Assembly: GCA_013373375.1 (NCBI GenBank)
Contig: JABXHY010000057.1
Location: 44,754 to 108,753, forward strand
DNA length: 64,000 nt
DNA from: Gammaproteobacteria bacterium
GTDB taxonomy: Bacteria; Pseudomonadota; Gammaproteobacteria; Enterobacterales; Kangiellaceae
Direction of reading: 5' to 3'
This document shows positions 35,321 through 43,672 of this stretch, one piece after another. The translations under genes were made by a program, and so were the position numbers. Each line of letters opens with the position of its first letter. The first letter of the stretch is position 1. The notes under the pieces are model-generated. The model ran no database searches, was not told where the DNA came from, and saw only the letters and a list, made by a program, of their open reading frames with translations.

Positions 35321-36976
35321 ATGTACAGGAACGTTTCTAAGGTTTTATTTCCCGCTTGTGTAGCGACTGTATTGGTTGCATGTGGTGGTGGTTCGGGAGG
35401 TGGAAGCGGAACACCCACTCCAACGACCAAGACGGGTGTGTTTATGAATGGCTCAGTCGAAAATATTCGATATTCGACAGCAACACAGTCCGGCTATACC
35501 AACAGTGCCGGTGAGTTTTTGTATGAAGATGGTGAGACAATTTCTTTTTATGTCGGTGATATTTTACTTGGAAGTACTGCTGTTGCCGCAACTCTTGATC
35601 TTTTTGATGTTTCAGGCGCAAGCGCACCTGCGAATGGTTTGGAGACAACACAAGCATGGTACAGCATCGGCCGAGATAACCCTTTTAATACTGTTATTAA
35701 TTATTCAGTGTTCCTTCAAACTTTAGACGCTGACAGCGATTTAGATAATGGAATCTCAATACCTCAAACAATGCACTCGGTTGCAGCACTAGAATCATTG
35801 AACTTCAGTCTGCCTGCAGATGATTTTCCTGAAGATTTTCAATTGAGAAAACTTATTGCAGAAGGTCGAGCGCAAGGTCTTTGGGGGGGAAGTAAACAAA
35901 TTAGACATCCTGGGCTGGCGCTTGACCAGCTTTATTCGTCGCTTGGCTTGGAAACTCATGTGTATCTTCCCACCGGAGGTTTTACCGACTTAGATAATGA
36001 TGGTGTCGCTGACGCTAATGACAATACTTACACTTATGATGCAACGGATAACACTTGGGTTTATGAGTACGACAATGATGCGGATGGAATCTACGATACA
36101 ACAACAACTTACGATTACAATGAAAACTCAAAGCAGGACACTCGAATAAGCGTTTCTACTCTTTACTCTAATTACACCGTTAATCACAGCTACGATGCTG
36201 ATGGAAATTTAATTGGATTAATCACCGATACCAGTAGTGATGGTGTAATTGATAATTCTCGTGCCTATGAGCACGACGAGAACGGAAGTTTAACTGTTGA
36301 GCAAGTCGATTCGAACGGTGATGGTGCTTTGAATTATATTCGTTATTACACTTACGACTCTAATGGTAATAAAACAATTCAAGAAAACGACAGTTTAGCC
36401 GATGGTTCAATAAATCAACGACTCACCTACACATACGACAGTAACAATAATCTTATTTTAGAAGAATGGGACCAAGAGCCAGATGGCGTAATTGATATTA
36501 CTTACGAATATACTCGAGACAGTAATGGAAATGTGACCATGAGAGAGTGGGATAAAGATGGTGATGGGGTTGCTGATGATGTACGTAACTATGAATATGA
36601 TTCTCGTGGCAATCTAATAGTAAGTGAACAGGATTCAGATGGCGATGGTGCTATCGATTTTAGAGAAACTCGTGAATATGATGCCAACAATAATCGAACT
36701 CTCGTAGAGCGTGACACAGATGGCGATGGTGCAATAAACTATCGTTCGGAATCTGTTTTTGACTCAAATGGATTTATCGTTGGAATTAATCGAGATACCG
36801 ATGGAGATGGTGTCCTAGATGTTATCCATACTTACACTAATGATTCTAATGGCAACTTTATCTTAGGTGAATATGACGATGACGGAGATGGTGTTGTTGA
36901 TAGACGTTACAATGCTGAGTACCAAATCGACCAAGGTAGCTTTAATGCTTATTGGTTGTATTGGTTTGATGAATAG
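35321..36976 (+). CDS. lipoprotein with repeated DxDxDG calcium-binding-like motifs
   Basis: 551 aa from the ATG at 35321; an ATG 24 bp upstream has no Shine-Dalgarno sequence and would extend the signal. The lipobox VLVACGGG is followed by a Gly/Ser linker and a globular part to ~residue 225. The C-terminal ~320 residues are ~29-aa repeats of the type YDSNGN...EWDKDGDGVADDVRNYEYDSRG, with DSDGDGAIDF, DTDGDGAINY, DTDGDGVLDV and DDDGDGVVDR. These resemble EF-hand or thrombospondin-3 calcium loops in RHS-like YD strands. Probably surface exposed. Confidence 0.8.
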   Translation: MYRNVSKVLFPACVATVLVACGGGSGGGSGTPTPTTKTGVFMNGSVENIRYSTATQSGYTNSAGEFLYEDGETISFYVGDILLGSTAVAATLDLFDVSGASAPANGLETTQAWYSIGRDNPFNTVINYSVFLQTLDADSDLDNGISIPQTMHSVAALESLNFSLPADDFPEDFQLRKLIAEGRAQGLWGGSKQIRHPGLALDQLYSSLGLETHVYLPTGGFTDLDNDGVADANDNTYTYDATDNTWVYEYDNDADGIYDTTTTYDYNENSKQDTRISVSTLYSNYTVNHSYDADGNLIGLITDTSSDGVIDNSRAYEHDENGSLTVEQVDSNGDGALNYIRYYTYDSNGNKTIQENDSLADGSINQRLTYTYDSNNNLILEEWDQEPDGVIDITYEYTRDSNGNVTMREWDKDGDGVADDVRNYEYDSRGNLIVSEQDSDGDGAIDFRETREYDANNNRTLVERDTDGDGAINYRSESVFDSNGFIVGINRDTDGDGVLDVIHTYTNDSNGNFILGEYDDDGDGVVDRRYNAEYQIDQGSFNAYWLYWFDE

Positions 36977-37003
36977 TCAGTAAATAAAAATCGTTTTACT
37001 TTT

Positions 37004-37034
37004 TTTAAAAAGGAGGTCTGATGCCTCCTTTTTT
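37004..37034 (+). terminator. Rho-independent terminator between convergent lipoprotein and RiPP genes
   Basis: AAAAAGGAGG (37007-37016), loop TCTGATG, CCTCCTTTTTT. It ends the plus-strand lipoprotein transcript just before the convergent minus-strand JmjC gene; the A-rich left arm allows use in both directions. Confidence 0.85.
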
Positions 37035-37060
37035 ATGCTTAAAGTTTACAAACTAGTTCA

Positions 37061-37900
37061 TCAAGGTTTTGTTCCGGTTAATAAGTAACTACGAGAAACG
37101 TTAAGAACTAAGTGAACAGACTCAGTTAGATTTTCAACGGTATGCCAATGACCGTAAGGTATAAATAATACCGAGCCAGGCTTTAAATCAAATGTTTGAT
37201 ATTTTTCCGGAGTAGGAACTTTTGACTTGTCACATTTTGCCCACTCTTGATACTCAAGCATTCTATCGTGTCCCAATCCAATCCCTCTTTGCCAGTCATC
37301 AGAAGCGAGATACCAGCGTTTTTCACCCGATACTTGTACAATAATTGTTTCATAAGGATCGTAGTGCCAATGATGTCCTTTACCTATTGGAGAAATAAAA
37401 CAGCCCACTCGAGAGGTTCCAGGATCTAAGTTCAATACGGTGTCTAAGCTTTCTTTCCAAGACTGAATCAGTGGCATTTGAAGGTCTTGTAAATAAATTG
37501 TGGCCTGAAACAGTTGATAAGCTTTAAGCATTTGCTCTGGTCTCAATCCTGTTTTTGAGGTGATATCGTCTTGGTTATTAAAATTAACCCGACTCAAACC
37601 TTTGAATGGAATGTTCAACAAGCTCGATAAATCACGAAACTCTTCTTGATTTATAAAGTCGTTGACCAAAGCTCCTGCATGCTGAGTATAATGTATATTG
37701 TCTGGCCAGATATTTTTGAAAAAGTGATCAGTCGATATCGGTGTTATCAAAGATGACAGTCTTTCTGCCGCGAGTGTACCAAGTATTTTAGTTTGAGCTG
37801 ATGCAGCTAATTGCTCTGTGTTCGATGTAGATTGGACACAATCATGAGATTTAGTTGGCTCATTATTATAAACTTTTCTAGCTGCCATTTCTTTGTTCAT
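37061..37900 (-). CDS. JmjC/cupin-like Fe(II)/2-oxoglutarate oxygenase, RiPP tailoring candidate
   Basis: 279 aa. The jelly-roll core has the metal motif HxD in KGHHWHYDPYETIIVQVSGEKRWYL and the distal His in FIPYGHWHTVENL, with LKPGSVLFIP between them. This is the JmjC/cupin_4 arrangement of protein hydroxylases such as YcfD and FIH. The position, last in a minus-strand operon behind a RiPP precursor and a radical SAM enzyme, makes peptide hydroxylation the likely role. AAGGTT precedes the ATG. The residue modified (Asn, Asp, Arg or other) is unknown. Confidence 0.8.
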   Translation of the reverse strand: MNKEMAARKVYNNEPTKSHDCVQSTSNTEQLAASAQTKILGTLAAERLSSLITPISTDHFFKNIWPDNIHYTQHAGALVNDFINQEEFRDLSSLLNIPFKGLSRVNFNNQDDITSKTGLRPEQMLKAYQLFQATIYLQDLQMPLIQSWKESLDTVLNLDPGTSRVGCFISPIGKGHHWHYDPYETIIVQVSGEKRWYLASDDWQRGIGLGHDRMLEYQEWAKCDKSKVPTPEKYQTFDLKPGSVLFIPYGHWHTVENLTESVHLVLNVSRSYLLTGTKP

Positions 37901-37936
37901 GAGTTAACCTTAAGTTGAATAGTTAAGATCTGAGAT

Positions 37937-39199
37937 TCAGACGTTTAATAGCTTTTTTATTGTCATATGTTTACTAGAAGACTTTATTTCGTCATTTATC
38001 TCTGGGGTTTTTACTATTTTTAAACATCCATTTGAAACCAATTTTTTGATCAGCGTTATCTTAATTTCATCAGACATCGATGAGGAAATTTCTCCAAGTA
38101 AAAACGTTCTGTTGTTGACTATGAAATTAGCTGCCTCAACTAATGAGTTTGGTATTTTAATTTTAGTTCCTGCAAAAACGATTTCTGAATACTTAGGATA
38201 ATTAACTACAAAAGGTTCAAGATTAGCGTTGTGTTCAAGTTGTGTATCAATAGTTAATGTTTCGCGAGACATTAATTCAAGTAATTCTGAGTCGATAACG
38301 CTATCTTGCTCTAGATAATATTGCTCAGCATTAATTGATGAAATTAAGTTAATGTCGATTTCTTGATTAATTAAATTCATTACCTCTTTTAATTTACTCT
38401 CAAACTGGAAAGGGTTCTCATTAATTGCGTTTATAGTTGGTAATGACTCTCTAAGTAATACATTATCGTTTCTCAATTTCTCGATTACTCGATCAAACGT
38501 ATTGGCCCATGTATGAGTGGTTATTCCGACTGTAAGGTGGAGTGAATCTGAATCTTCGCATTCAGGTTTATGAGGCATGCCTCTTGGAACATAAAGCACA
38601 TCGCCAGGTTCTAAAGTAACATCAATAATGGGTCTGCCTAATTTTTCGTGATGAAGCTTTATTCTGTCAGACTCTTTACATGGTTTGTCTACCACAAAAT
38701 CATAAAGACGCCATCGTTTTCTGCCAGTAACTTGGAGGATCATTGCATTATAATAATCAAAGTGTACGTCGAGTCCAATAGAGTCTTTGGGCGAGTGAAA
38801 TAGGGCAGTTGTAACTTCTGAGTAAAAAATTCGTGATAAAGATTGTGTTAGTAGTTTGATATTCGCGTTAATTAGTTCAGGATTTCTAAAGCAAATAGTG
38901 CTTTTATGTTGTTTGAAATCTTTGTAAATATTGTATGTATTCAGGCAATTATTACTAAGATAATATTTTCTGATATCTTTTTCTAAAGCTTGATTAGTGA
39001 ATACCGACAGTTGTTTGGGGTTTATTCTATTTGATTTCAGTAATTGTTTGAAATCATTCAAGTTTAGGAATGATTCAAGGTCTTTCTTTATAGTTCCATG
39101 GAAATACTGTGGTTTTTTTTCCCAGTAATGATTGAAAAACTCTGAGTCATTAGTGTCTCCGAGTAACCAGTTAATATTGTAAGGGTTGGTAGAGGCCAT
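37937..39199 (-). CDS. second JmjC/cupin-4 oxygenase in the RiPP operon
   Basis: 420 aa. The N-terminus NPYNINWLLGDTNDSEFFNHYWEKKPQYFHG matches cupin_4 (YcfD/ROX) openings. Metal-binding HFDYYNAMILQVTGRKRWRLYD (HxD) and LEPGDVLYVPRGMPHKPECED (distal His) are intact. A C-terminal ~180-residue domain follows (YSEIVFAGTKIKIPNSLVEAANFIVNNRTFLLGEIS), like the winged-helix tail of ribosomal oxygenases, which may grip the leader. It lies 45 bp after the radical SAM gene and 36 bp before the second oxygenase. It is unrelated in detail to its neighbour, so the two probably act on different residues. Confidence 0.82.
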   Translation of the reverse strand: MASTNPYNINWLLGDTNDSEFFNHYWEKKPQYFHGTIKKDLESFLNLNDFKQLLKSNRINPKQLSVFTNQALEKDIRKYYLSNNCLNTYNIYKDFKQHKSTICFRNPELINANIKLLTQSLSRIFYSEVTTALFHSPKDSIGLDVHFDYYNAMILQVTGRKRWRLYDFVVDKPCKESDRIKLHHEKLGRPIIDVTLEPGDVLYVPRGMPHKPECEDSDSLHLTVGITTHTWANTFDRVIEKLRNDNVLLRESLPTINAINENPFQFESKLKEVMNLINQEIDINLISSINAEQYYLEQDSVIDSELLELMSRETLTIDTQLEHNANLEPFVVNYPKYSEIVFAGTKIKIPNSLVEAANFIVNNRTFLLGEISSSMSDEIKITLIKKLVSNGCLKIVKTPEINDEIKSSSKHMTIKKLLNV

Positions 39200-39244
39200 A
39201 TTGTATCGACTATAAGCGATGCTAAAGCTTGAATTAATTCAAGT

Positions 39245-40285
39245 TTAAACCATCGTAACTTCAATCTTATCTTCTTTATATTTCCTCTCAGTTGGTAAGT
39301 TTGTATTGGGACACGCCAACTCTTTAAGATTAAGGCTAGAAAAGCCTCGGGTCCAAAGCTCAAACTTCTCACCATTTATTTTTAACGTGCCATCGGGGTT
39401 AATTCGGCCAAGATCGTTTCGGTCATCATCAAACGCGACCGTACATTTTGCGAGACGTCCATCGGCTCGTATGGTTAGGTGTCGCGGCATAGCGGCATAA
39501 CAAATGTAAGGGTCTTTACCTTGTTTTTTATGAGACTTATGTTTGTCAGTCGTCATAATCTGACTCATTTCTTCAATTAGATCATCTAATTTCTTTTTTT
39601 CATTTGGAACATACTTGTCAACACCTTCATCTGATGAGCCTCCCAAATTCGCTATATTTCTAATGAAGCTCATGTAGCGATGGTCTTGACCAAATTGTTC
39701 TCTGATTTTCTTGCTCAGCTCTAACATTGACTGAGAGTTCTCTTGCATTACGTGTAGGCGAAAAACAATATTGAATTCACTTTTTATTTCTTGGTAACTG
39801 CATAGGTTTTTCCAAATGGTATCAAATGTTGCATCACCATTTGCTTTAATTCGAGTTTTGTTATGCTGTTCTGGCATTCCATCAAGACTTATCTGATAAT
39901 CAATTATGCCGAGATCTACGAATTCACTAAACATCGCTTTATCCATAACGTACGCATTGGTAGTCATGTGAGCTTTGTATAGAAATCCATATTCTTTTTG
40001 CAAAGCGACAATATGCTCTGATATTTCCTTTATACCCTTAGGATTCAATGTTGGTTCTCCGCCAAACCACTGAATGATGAGCTTTTTAAGTTCGGGTGCT
40101 GATTGTGAAATTAAAGCCTTTATACCGTCTAAGGTTTCTTGTTTCATTTTTCCGATCTTGAAATCTTCATAACAATAAACACAGCGAAAGTTACACTTCT
40201 CAGTTGGCATTATCGTAAGTTGCATAAAACCATCACTGGTCGATGAAATGTATTTCTTTTTAAAACTATTGCTGAAGTCGCTCAT
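39245..40285 (-). CDS. radical SAM/SPASM peptide-modifying enzyme
   Basis: 346 aa. The [4Fe-4S] SAM motif CxxxCxxC is Cys31/35/38 (CNFRCVYCYEDF), with the GGEP motif in IIQWFGGEPTLN. A SPASM-like C-terminal region holds Cys in YICYAAMP, GRLAKCTVAFDDD and ELACPNTN, a reduced set compared with classical SPASM (seven or more). Radical SAM/SPASM enzymes make C-C, thioether or other crosslinks or epimerise RiPP core peptides. It stands 84 bp after the precursor gene, behind an imperfect hairpin, with a GGAGG site 6 bp before its ATG. Confidence 0.88.
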   Translation of the reverse strand: MSDFSNSFKKKYISSTSDGFMQLTIMPTEKCNFRCVYCYEDFKIGKMKQETLDGIKALISQSAPELKKLIIQWFGGEPTLNPKGIKEISEHIVALQKEYGFLYKAHMTTNAYVMDKAMFSEFVDLGIIDYQISLDGMPEQHNKTRIKANGDATFDTIWKNLCSYQEIKSEFNIVFRLHVMQENSQSMLELSKKIREQFGQDHRYMSFIRNIANLGGSSDEGVDKYVPNEKKKLDDLIEEMSQIMTTDKHKSHKKQGKDPYICYAAMPRHLTIRADGRLAKCTVAFDDDRNDLGRINPDGTLKINGEKFELWTRGFSSLNLKELACPNTNLPTERKYKEDKIEVTMV

Positions 40286-40325
40286 TAACTGCCTCCATAC
40301 GGAATGATAAAATGAATATGAGGAA

Positions 40326-40354
40326 ATAAGCCAAGAATGAAATTCAAGGCTTAT
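40326..40354 (-). terminator. leaky-terminator/attenuator-like hairpin between precursor and rSAM genes
   Basis: On the minus strand it reads ATAAGCC-tt-GAAT-ttc-ATTC-tt-GGCTTAT, an 11-bp stem with T-T mismatches, followed by TTCCTCATATTCATTTT. Hairpins here in RiPP operons reduce read-through so that precursor mRNA exceeds enzyme mRNA. Confidence 0.5.
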
Positions 40355-40369
40355 CCGTAAGCAAGGCTA

Positions 40370-40543
40370 TTAACAACCTGAGTCACACCAAAGATTATCT
40401 TCGCTGATAACATCATTGTTTCTCATAAGTCCACCAGCTGCTTCATCCATGATTTCAGATTCTTCAGCATTAAGTTCGTTTAAGAACTCTTCTTTTTTCT
40501 TCTTGATTTCGTCTTGATTCTCAACTTTTGTATCTTTAGTCAT
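40370..40543 (-). CDS. RiPP precursor peptide 1, double-glycine leader
   Basis: 57 aa, ATG at 40543 with AAGGAATAATC before it; the first gene of the minus-strand operon. The charged helical leader (MTKDTKVENQ...LNELNAEESEIMDEAAGG) ends in Gly-Gly, the cut site of C39 exporters, with the usual spaced hydrophobic residues. The 19-residue core is LMRNNDVISEDNLWCDSGC, rich in Asn/Asp, with one Trp and two Cys near the end. Trp-Cys-Asp and the two Cys are plausible radical SAM targets; Asn/Asp are plausible targets for the hydroxylases. The ORF was read directly from the sequence. Confidence 0.85.
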   Translation of the reverse strand: MTKDTKVENQDEIKKKKEEFLNELNAEESEIMDEAAGGLMRNNDVISEDNLWCDSGC

Positions 40544-40912
40544 GATTATTCCTTAATAGATTTTTGAAAAAATGCCTTGTTTGTTAAGGCATGCAAAAAA
40601 TTATCAGAAAGAAATATTTTGAACCATTAAAAATGAGACAGGATAGAGCCAAAAATAAGACATGAGAATCTCGTATTAAAATAACATCTGGCATGAGGTG
40701 ATGTTATTTGAAACTTAAATGAATTACTAAAGTCAGTATTTACATTAATAAATCGATCTGATTTAATCATTTTTAAGTAACTGGTTAATGAAGAATATGA
40801 GTTCAATATCTCAATGAGATTTTATACGAACTCAAATTTGATTAAGACAGGCTCAAAGCAATTTTTACAGCGTTATTAAGCGAAGTGGAAAATATAAAAA
40901 CAGGAATTTATT
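40544..40912. promoter_or_regulatory. regulatory gap between precursor 1 and the AraC-type regulator, with 11-bp-spaced repeats
   Basis: On the minus strand TGTCTTA, TGGCTCT and TGTCTCA lie exactly 11 bp apart (complement of 40635-40662), about 92-119 bp upstream of precursor 1. On the plus strand AGGCTCAAAGC (40849-40859) lies about 55 bp upstream of the regulator gene. Such helically phased repeats suit an AraC-type activator. Confidence 0.45.
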
Positions 40913-41842
40913 TTGGATAATAAAATTGTAAAGCTTTCAATATTGAATTTTAGCCAAGCTCAGTCTTTCTCACATCGCTGTGCAGAACAGTTGTTCGTCA
41001 GCAATCTTGCTAACGCTCCTCAATGGTATGTTACACAAAGTTATAATTGGGATGAATTTAAGCGCACTCCAAAAAATGAAATTGCTAATAGTGACACGTT
41101 AGTTGTTTCAGACATTAATCCAGAAGTGGTTCAAAATGAACCAAGCTTTGCAGATGTTCTTGAAAGAAGCCATCAAAGAGGTAGTCGATTAGTAGCCTTC
41201 GGAACTGGCGTGCTAGCACTTGCTATGACCGGATTGCTTAATGGAAAACAAGCGGCTGTAGACAGTCAATTTCTGGATTTATATAGTTCAAAATTTCCTC
41301 AAGTGAATTTTTGTTCAAATATTCCATTTACTCAAGATGGTCAACTGTACTGTTCTGCTTCGAACGTTGCTGCTTTGCTGCTGGGAGTTCGAATCATAGC
41401 ACAGGATTGGCAAAATGATATTGCTAACAAAGTTGCGAAGATATTGCATGTTAATTATCCCTTATTTGGATATTCAGATGAAATACATAAAGTTGAATCG
41501 GAAGTAAAAGCAAATAAATTGGACGAAGTGCTTGCCTGGGCGGAAAGTAATCTCAAACATATTGATAATCTTGATGAGCTAGCGAGTCGATGCTATATGT
41601 CGAGAAGAAATTTTGACCGTCAGTTTCGTTCAGTCTACAAAAAAAGCCCGAAAAAGTGGCTAACAGAAAAGAAGATAGCTCTTGCGATACAATATTTGAA
41701 CAACCGAAATATGCCAATTGAAGACATCGCAACGGCTTCTGGGTTTAGTAGTGCGGTAAACTTTCGAAATAACTTTAAAACACATCTCGGTGTATCACCG
41801 AGTGAGTATCGAGCTGCGAGCGGAATAGTGTCTGTTGATTGA
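40913..41842 (+). CDS. GlxA-like AraC-family regulator of the RiPP locus
   Basis: 309 aa from a TTG start with AGGA 8 bp upstream; no better start is seen. Residues ~1-180 resemble a DJ-1/PfpI (GATase1-like) domain: GSRLVAFGTGVLALAMTGLLNGKQAAVDSQFLDLYSSKFPQVNF aligns with the GlxA pattern CsGafxLAeaGLLdGrxaT. Gly replaces the nucleophilic Cys, as is common in regulators. The AraC domain (~205-305) has two helix-turn-helix units (DELASRCYMSRRNFDRQFRSVY and DIATASGFSSAVNFRNNFKTHLGVSPSEYR). Its place between the two precursor units makes it the likely local regulator. Confidence 0.88.
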   Translation: MDNKIVKLSILNFSQAQSFSHRCAEQLFVSNLANAPQWYVTQSYNWDEFKRTPKNEIANSDTLVVSDINPEVVQNEPSFADVLERSHQRGSRLVAFGTGVLALAMTGLLNGKQAAVDSQFLDLYSSKFPQVNFCSNIPFTQDGQLYCSASNVAALLLGVRIIAQDWQNDIANKVAKILHVNYPLFGYSDEIHKVESEVKANKLDEVLAWAESNLKHIDNLDELASRCYMSRRNFDRQFRSVYKKSPKKWLTEKKIALAIQYLNNRNMPIEDIATASGFSSAVNFRNNFKTHLGVSPSEYRAASGIVSVD

Positions 41843-41857
41843 GTATGTTCCAAAATT

Positions 41858-41885
41858 GCTGTCAGACAATATTAAAGCTGACAGC
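41858..41885. terminator. bidirectional terminator between regulator and precursor 2
   Basis: GCTGTCAG (41858-41865) pairs with CTGACAGC (41878-41885); AT-rich flanks on both sides. It ends the plus-strand regulator and could also end the minus-strand precursor-2 transcript. Confidence 0.6.
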
Positions 41886-41958
41886 ATTATTGGCGATAAA
41901 CATTTAAATTAGTGGTAGAAAAGTATCAAGCGTATTCCTGCTCCCAACTACTTCCAGT

Positions 41959-41988
41959 CATACTAATTTGAGCCATACTAATTTGAGC
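41959..41988 (-). repeat. 15-bp tandem duplication at the 3' end of precursor 2
   Basis: CATACTAATTTGAGC occurs twice in direct succession (41959-41973, 41974-41988). It covers the last codons and stop of precursor 2, so the downstream copy repeats the sequence Gly-Ser-Asn-stop. It also contains the GGCTCAAA motif on the minus strand. Confidence 0.8.
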
Positions 41989-42145
41989 CTTCTTCTGGGT
42001 CGTTTACACCGCAACCTATATTTGGAGCTGTTGTTCCTCCTCCTGTTTCTGAAAGAATTTCATCTTCAAGATCTAGAAGTTCAGGTTCATTTTGCTCAAT
42101 AGACTTCTCGAGGTCATGCTTTTTCTTAGATTTATTAAAGAACAT
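41978..42145 (-). CDS. RiPP precursor peptide 2, double-glycine leader
   Basis: 55 aa, ATG at 42145 with GGAGTAAACAG before it. The basic start MFFNKSKKKHDLEKS leads into an acidic helical leader (EQNEPELLDLEDEILSETGG) with the L/E/I spacing of double-glycine leaders. The likely core after GG is GGTTAPNIGCGVNDPEEGSN (20 residues) with one Cys. It shares the local pattern N-[LI]-x-C with precursor 1 (NLWC versus NIGC) and little else. It is monocistronic, divergent from the exporter operon. The ORF was read directly from the sequence. Confidence 0.78.
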   Translation of the reverse strand: MFFNKSKKKHDLEKSIEQNEPELLDLEDEILSETGGGTTAPNIGCGVNDPEEGSN

Positions 42146-42261
42146 TTCTGTTTACTCCATATTGTGGCAAGCAAAAGCGCTGAACCTCAATTTATAAATT
42201 GATTTCAGAATAATCAATTCGTTACTTCTAAATTGGCTGAAATTTGCCCTAATTTTCGTTT

Positions 42262-42300
42262 ATTTGTCTCAAATCATTCTAAACATGGCTCAAAACATAC
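42262..42300. promoter_or_regulatory. candidate operator between precursor 2 and exporter operon
   Basis: TGTCTCAAATC (42265-42275) and TGGCTCAAAAC (42286-42296) are 21 bp apart, two helical turns. They resemble the repeats in front of precursor 1 and lie about 105-140 bp from both divergent starts. Confidence 0.45.
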
Positions 42301-42405
42301 TATATACGGATCGGGCGTGTGGGTAATATGGACTAATGAAAAGAGTGTTTTTGAAGATGATTATTTTCAATTTGTACTTTTGAAACGTCACTAGAGACTG
42401 TGTTA

Positions 42406-43653
42406 ATGACAACTAAAAAACGTCAAATCTTTCGGAAAGAAGTGATCAATGCAATGACGTCACGTCATGGAGAAATTGTCTTAATCAGGCCGGTAAGTTT
42501 TACCGCAGTGACGGTATTTATCGCATTCTTACTATTTTGTATTTTTCTATTTCTCATATTTGGTCAATTTACTCGGTCAATTCCAGTCAAAGGAGTATTG
42601 AGAAGCAGTCAAGGTGATACGGAAGTCATGCCTTATCAACCTGGCATTGTTGATGAAATGTTCGTTGAAGAAGGTCAATATGCGGAGAAGGGAACTCCAC
42701 TTTATAAAATAAGAACTGATAAGCAGGGAGAAGATGGATCCGTTAATACTAAATTGATATTGAGTCTAAAGGAAAGCATCGACCTCATGCATGAAAAGAT
42801 TGCTTACCAAGAGGAGCTTAATGAACTCGATATAGAAGAATTGAAGCGCTCTATAGTCACTCTTAAAAGCAAGGCAGACAATGCTGATGAAGAAATTGAG
42901 ATTAAAAATGACTATATGAAGCTGTTATCTTCTGAGCTTTCAATTATCTCAAAATTAAAAGCAAAAAAGCAGGTTACTCAAACTGAGTACAATGTGAAGT
43001 ATGCACAATTACTAGAAGCTCGGCTAGCGCTCAAGGCATTGAAACGCTCCAAATTAGAGTTCCTTGAAAGAGCTGAATCAGCTGAAAAAAATATTAGAAA
43101 CATCACTGTACAAGGAAAAACGATGATTGTTGAATATCAGCAAAGGTTGACTGATCTTCAACGAGAATTGGCTAGCAAAGAATCGGATAAGTTTTACATT
43201 ATTACTGCTCCAAAATCTGGAGTTGCAGCAAATGTATTTGCGAAGAAGGGAACATTCGTTGAAGTTAACAAGCCTCTGATGGTTCTCCAGCCAAAAGACA
43301 ACCAGCTTGTCGCTGAAGTTTATATTCCGACCAGCGCTATCGGACAGGTAAAAGTTGGTAATAGTATTAAGCTCAGGTATCAAGCTTTCCCGTATCAAAA
43401 ATTTGGTATGTTTGCTGGAGAGATTACCAATATTTCATCAACGTTAATTCAACCCTATCAAGCTGAAGTTGAGGAGTTAGTCGAAGCGCCATCTTATCGC
43501 GCGATTGTTCAACTAAAACAGCAAAATATTGACTTTAAGAATACTGAAATACGACTTCAGACTGGCATGTTATTGGATGCGGATGTTATTGGAGACACGC
43601 GCTCAATGCTAGGATGGATATTTGAACCAGTTGCTTCTTCGGTAGGTAGCTAA
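42406..43653 (+). CDS. HlyD-family membrane fusion (adaptor) protein for peptide export
   Basis: 415 aa from ATG 42406 (GTG at 42400 possible). A single N-terminal membrane helix (~30-58, VTVFIAFLLFCIFLFLIFG), a split biotinyl-lipoyl-like domain (VMPYQPGIVDEMFVEEGQYAEKGTPLYKI ... ITAPKSGVAANVFAKKGTFVEVNKPLMVL), a long coiled-coil hairpin (~105-250) and a beta-barrel end (VKVGNSIKLRYQAFPYQKFGMFAGEI). This is the type I secretion/bacteriocin adaptor architecture. It sits 19 bp before the C39 ABC gene and would link it to an outer membrane channel such as TolC, not encoded here. Confidence 0.88.
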   Translation: MTTKKRQIFRKEVINAMTSRHGEIVLIRPVSFTAVTVFIAFLLFCIFLFLIFGQFTRSIPVKGVLRSSQGDTEVMPYQPGIVDEMFVEEGQYAEKGTPLYKIRTDKQGEDGSVNTKLILSLKESIDLMHEKIAYQEELNELDIEELKRSIVTLKSKADNADEEIEIKNDYMKLLSSELSIISKLKAKKQVTQTEYNVKYAQLLEARLALKALKRSKLEFLERAESAEKNIRNITVQGKTMIVEYQQRLTDLQRELASKESDKFYIITAPKSGVAANVFAKKGTFVEVNKPLMVLQPKDNQLVAEVYIPTSAIGQVKVGNSIKLRYQAFPYQKFGMFAGEITNISSTLIQPYQAEVEELVEAPSYRAIVQLKQQNIDFKNTEIRLQTGMLLDADVIGDTRSMLGWIFEPVASSVGS

Positions 43654-43672
43654 TAATAGCGATGGATGAGTA

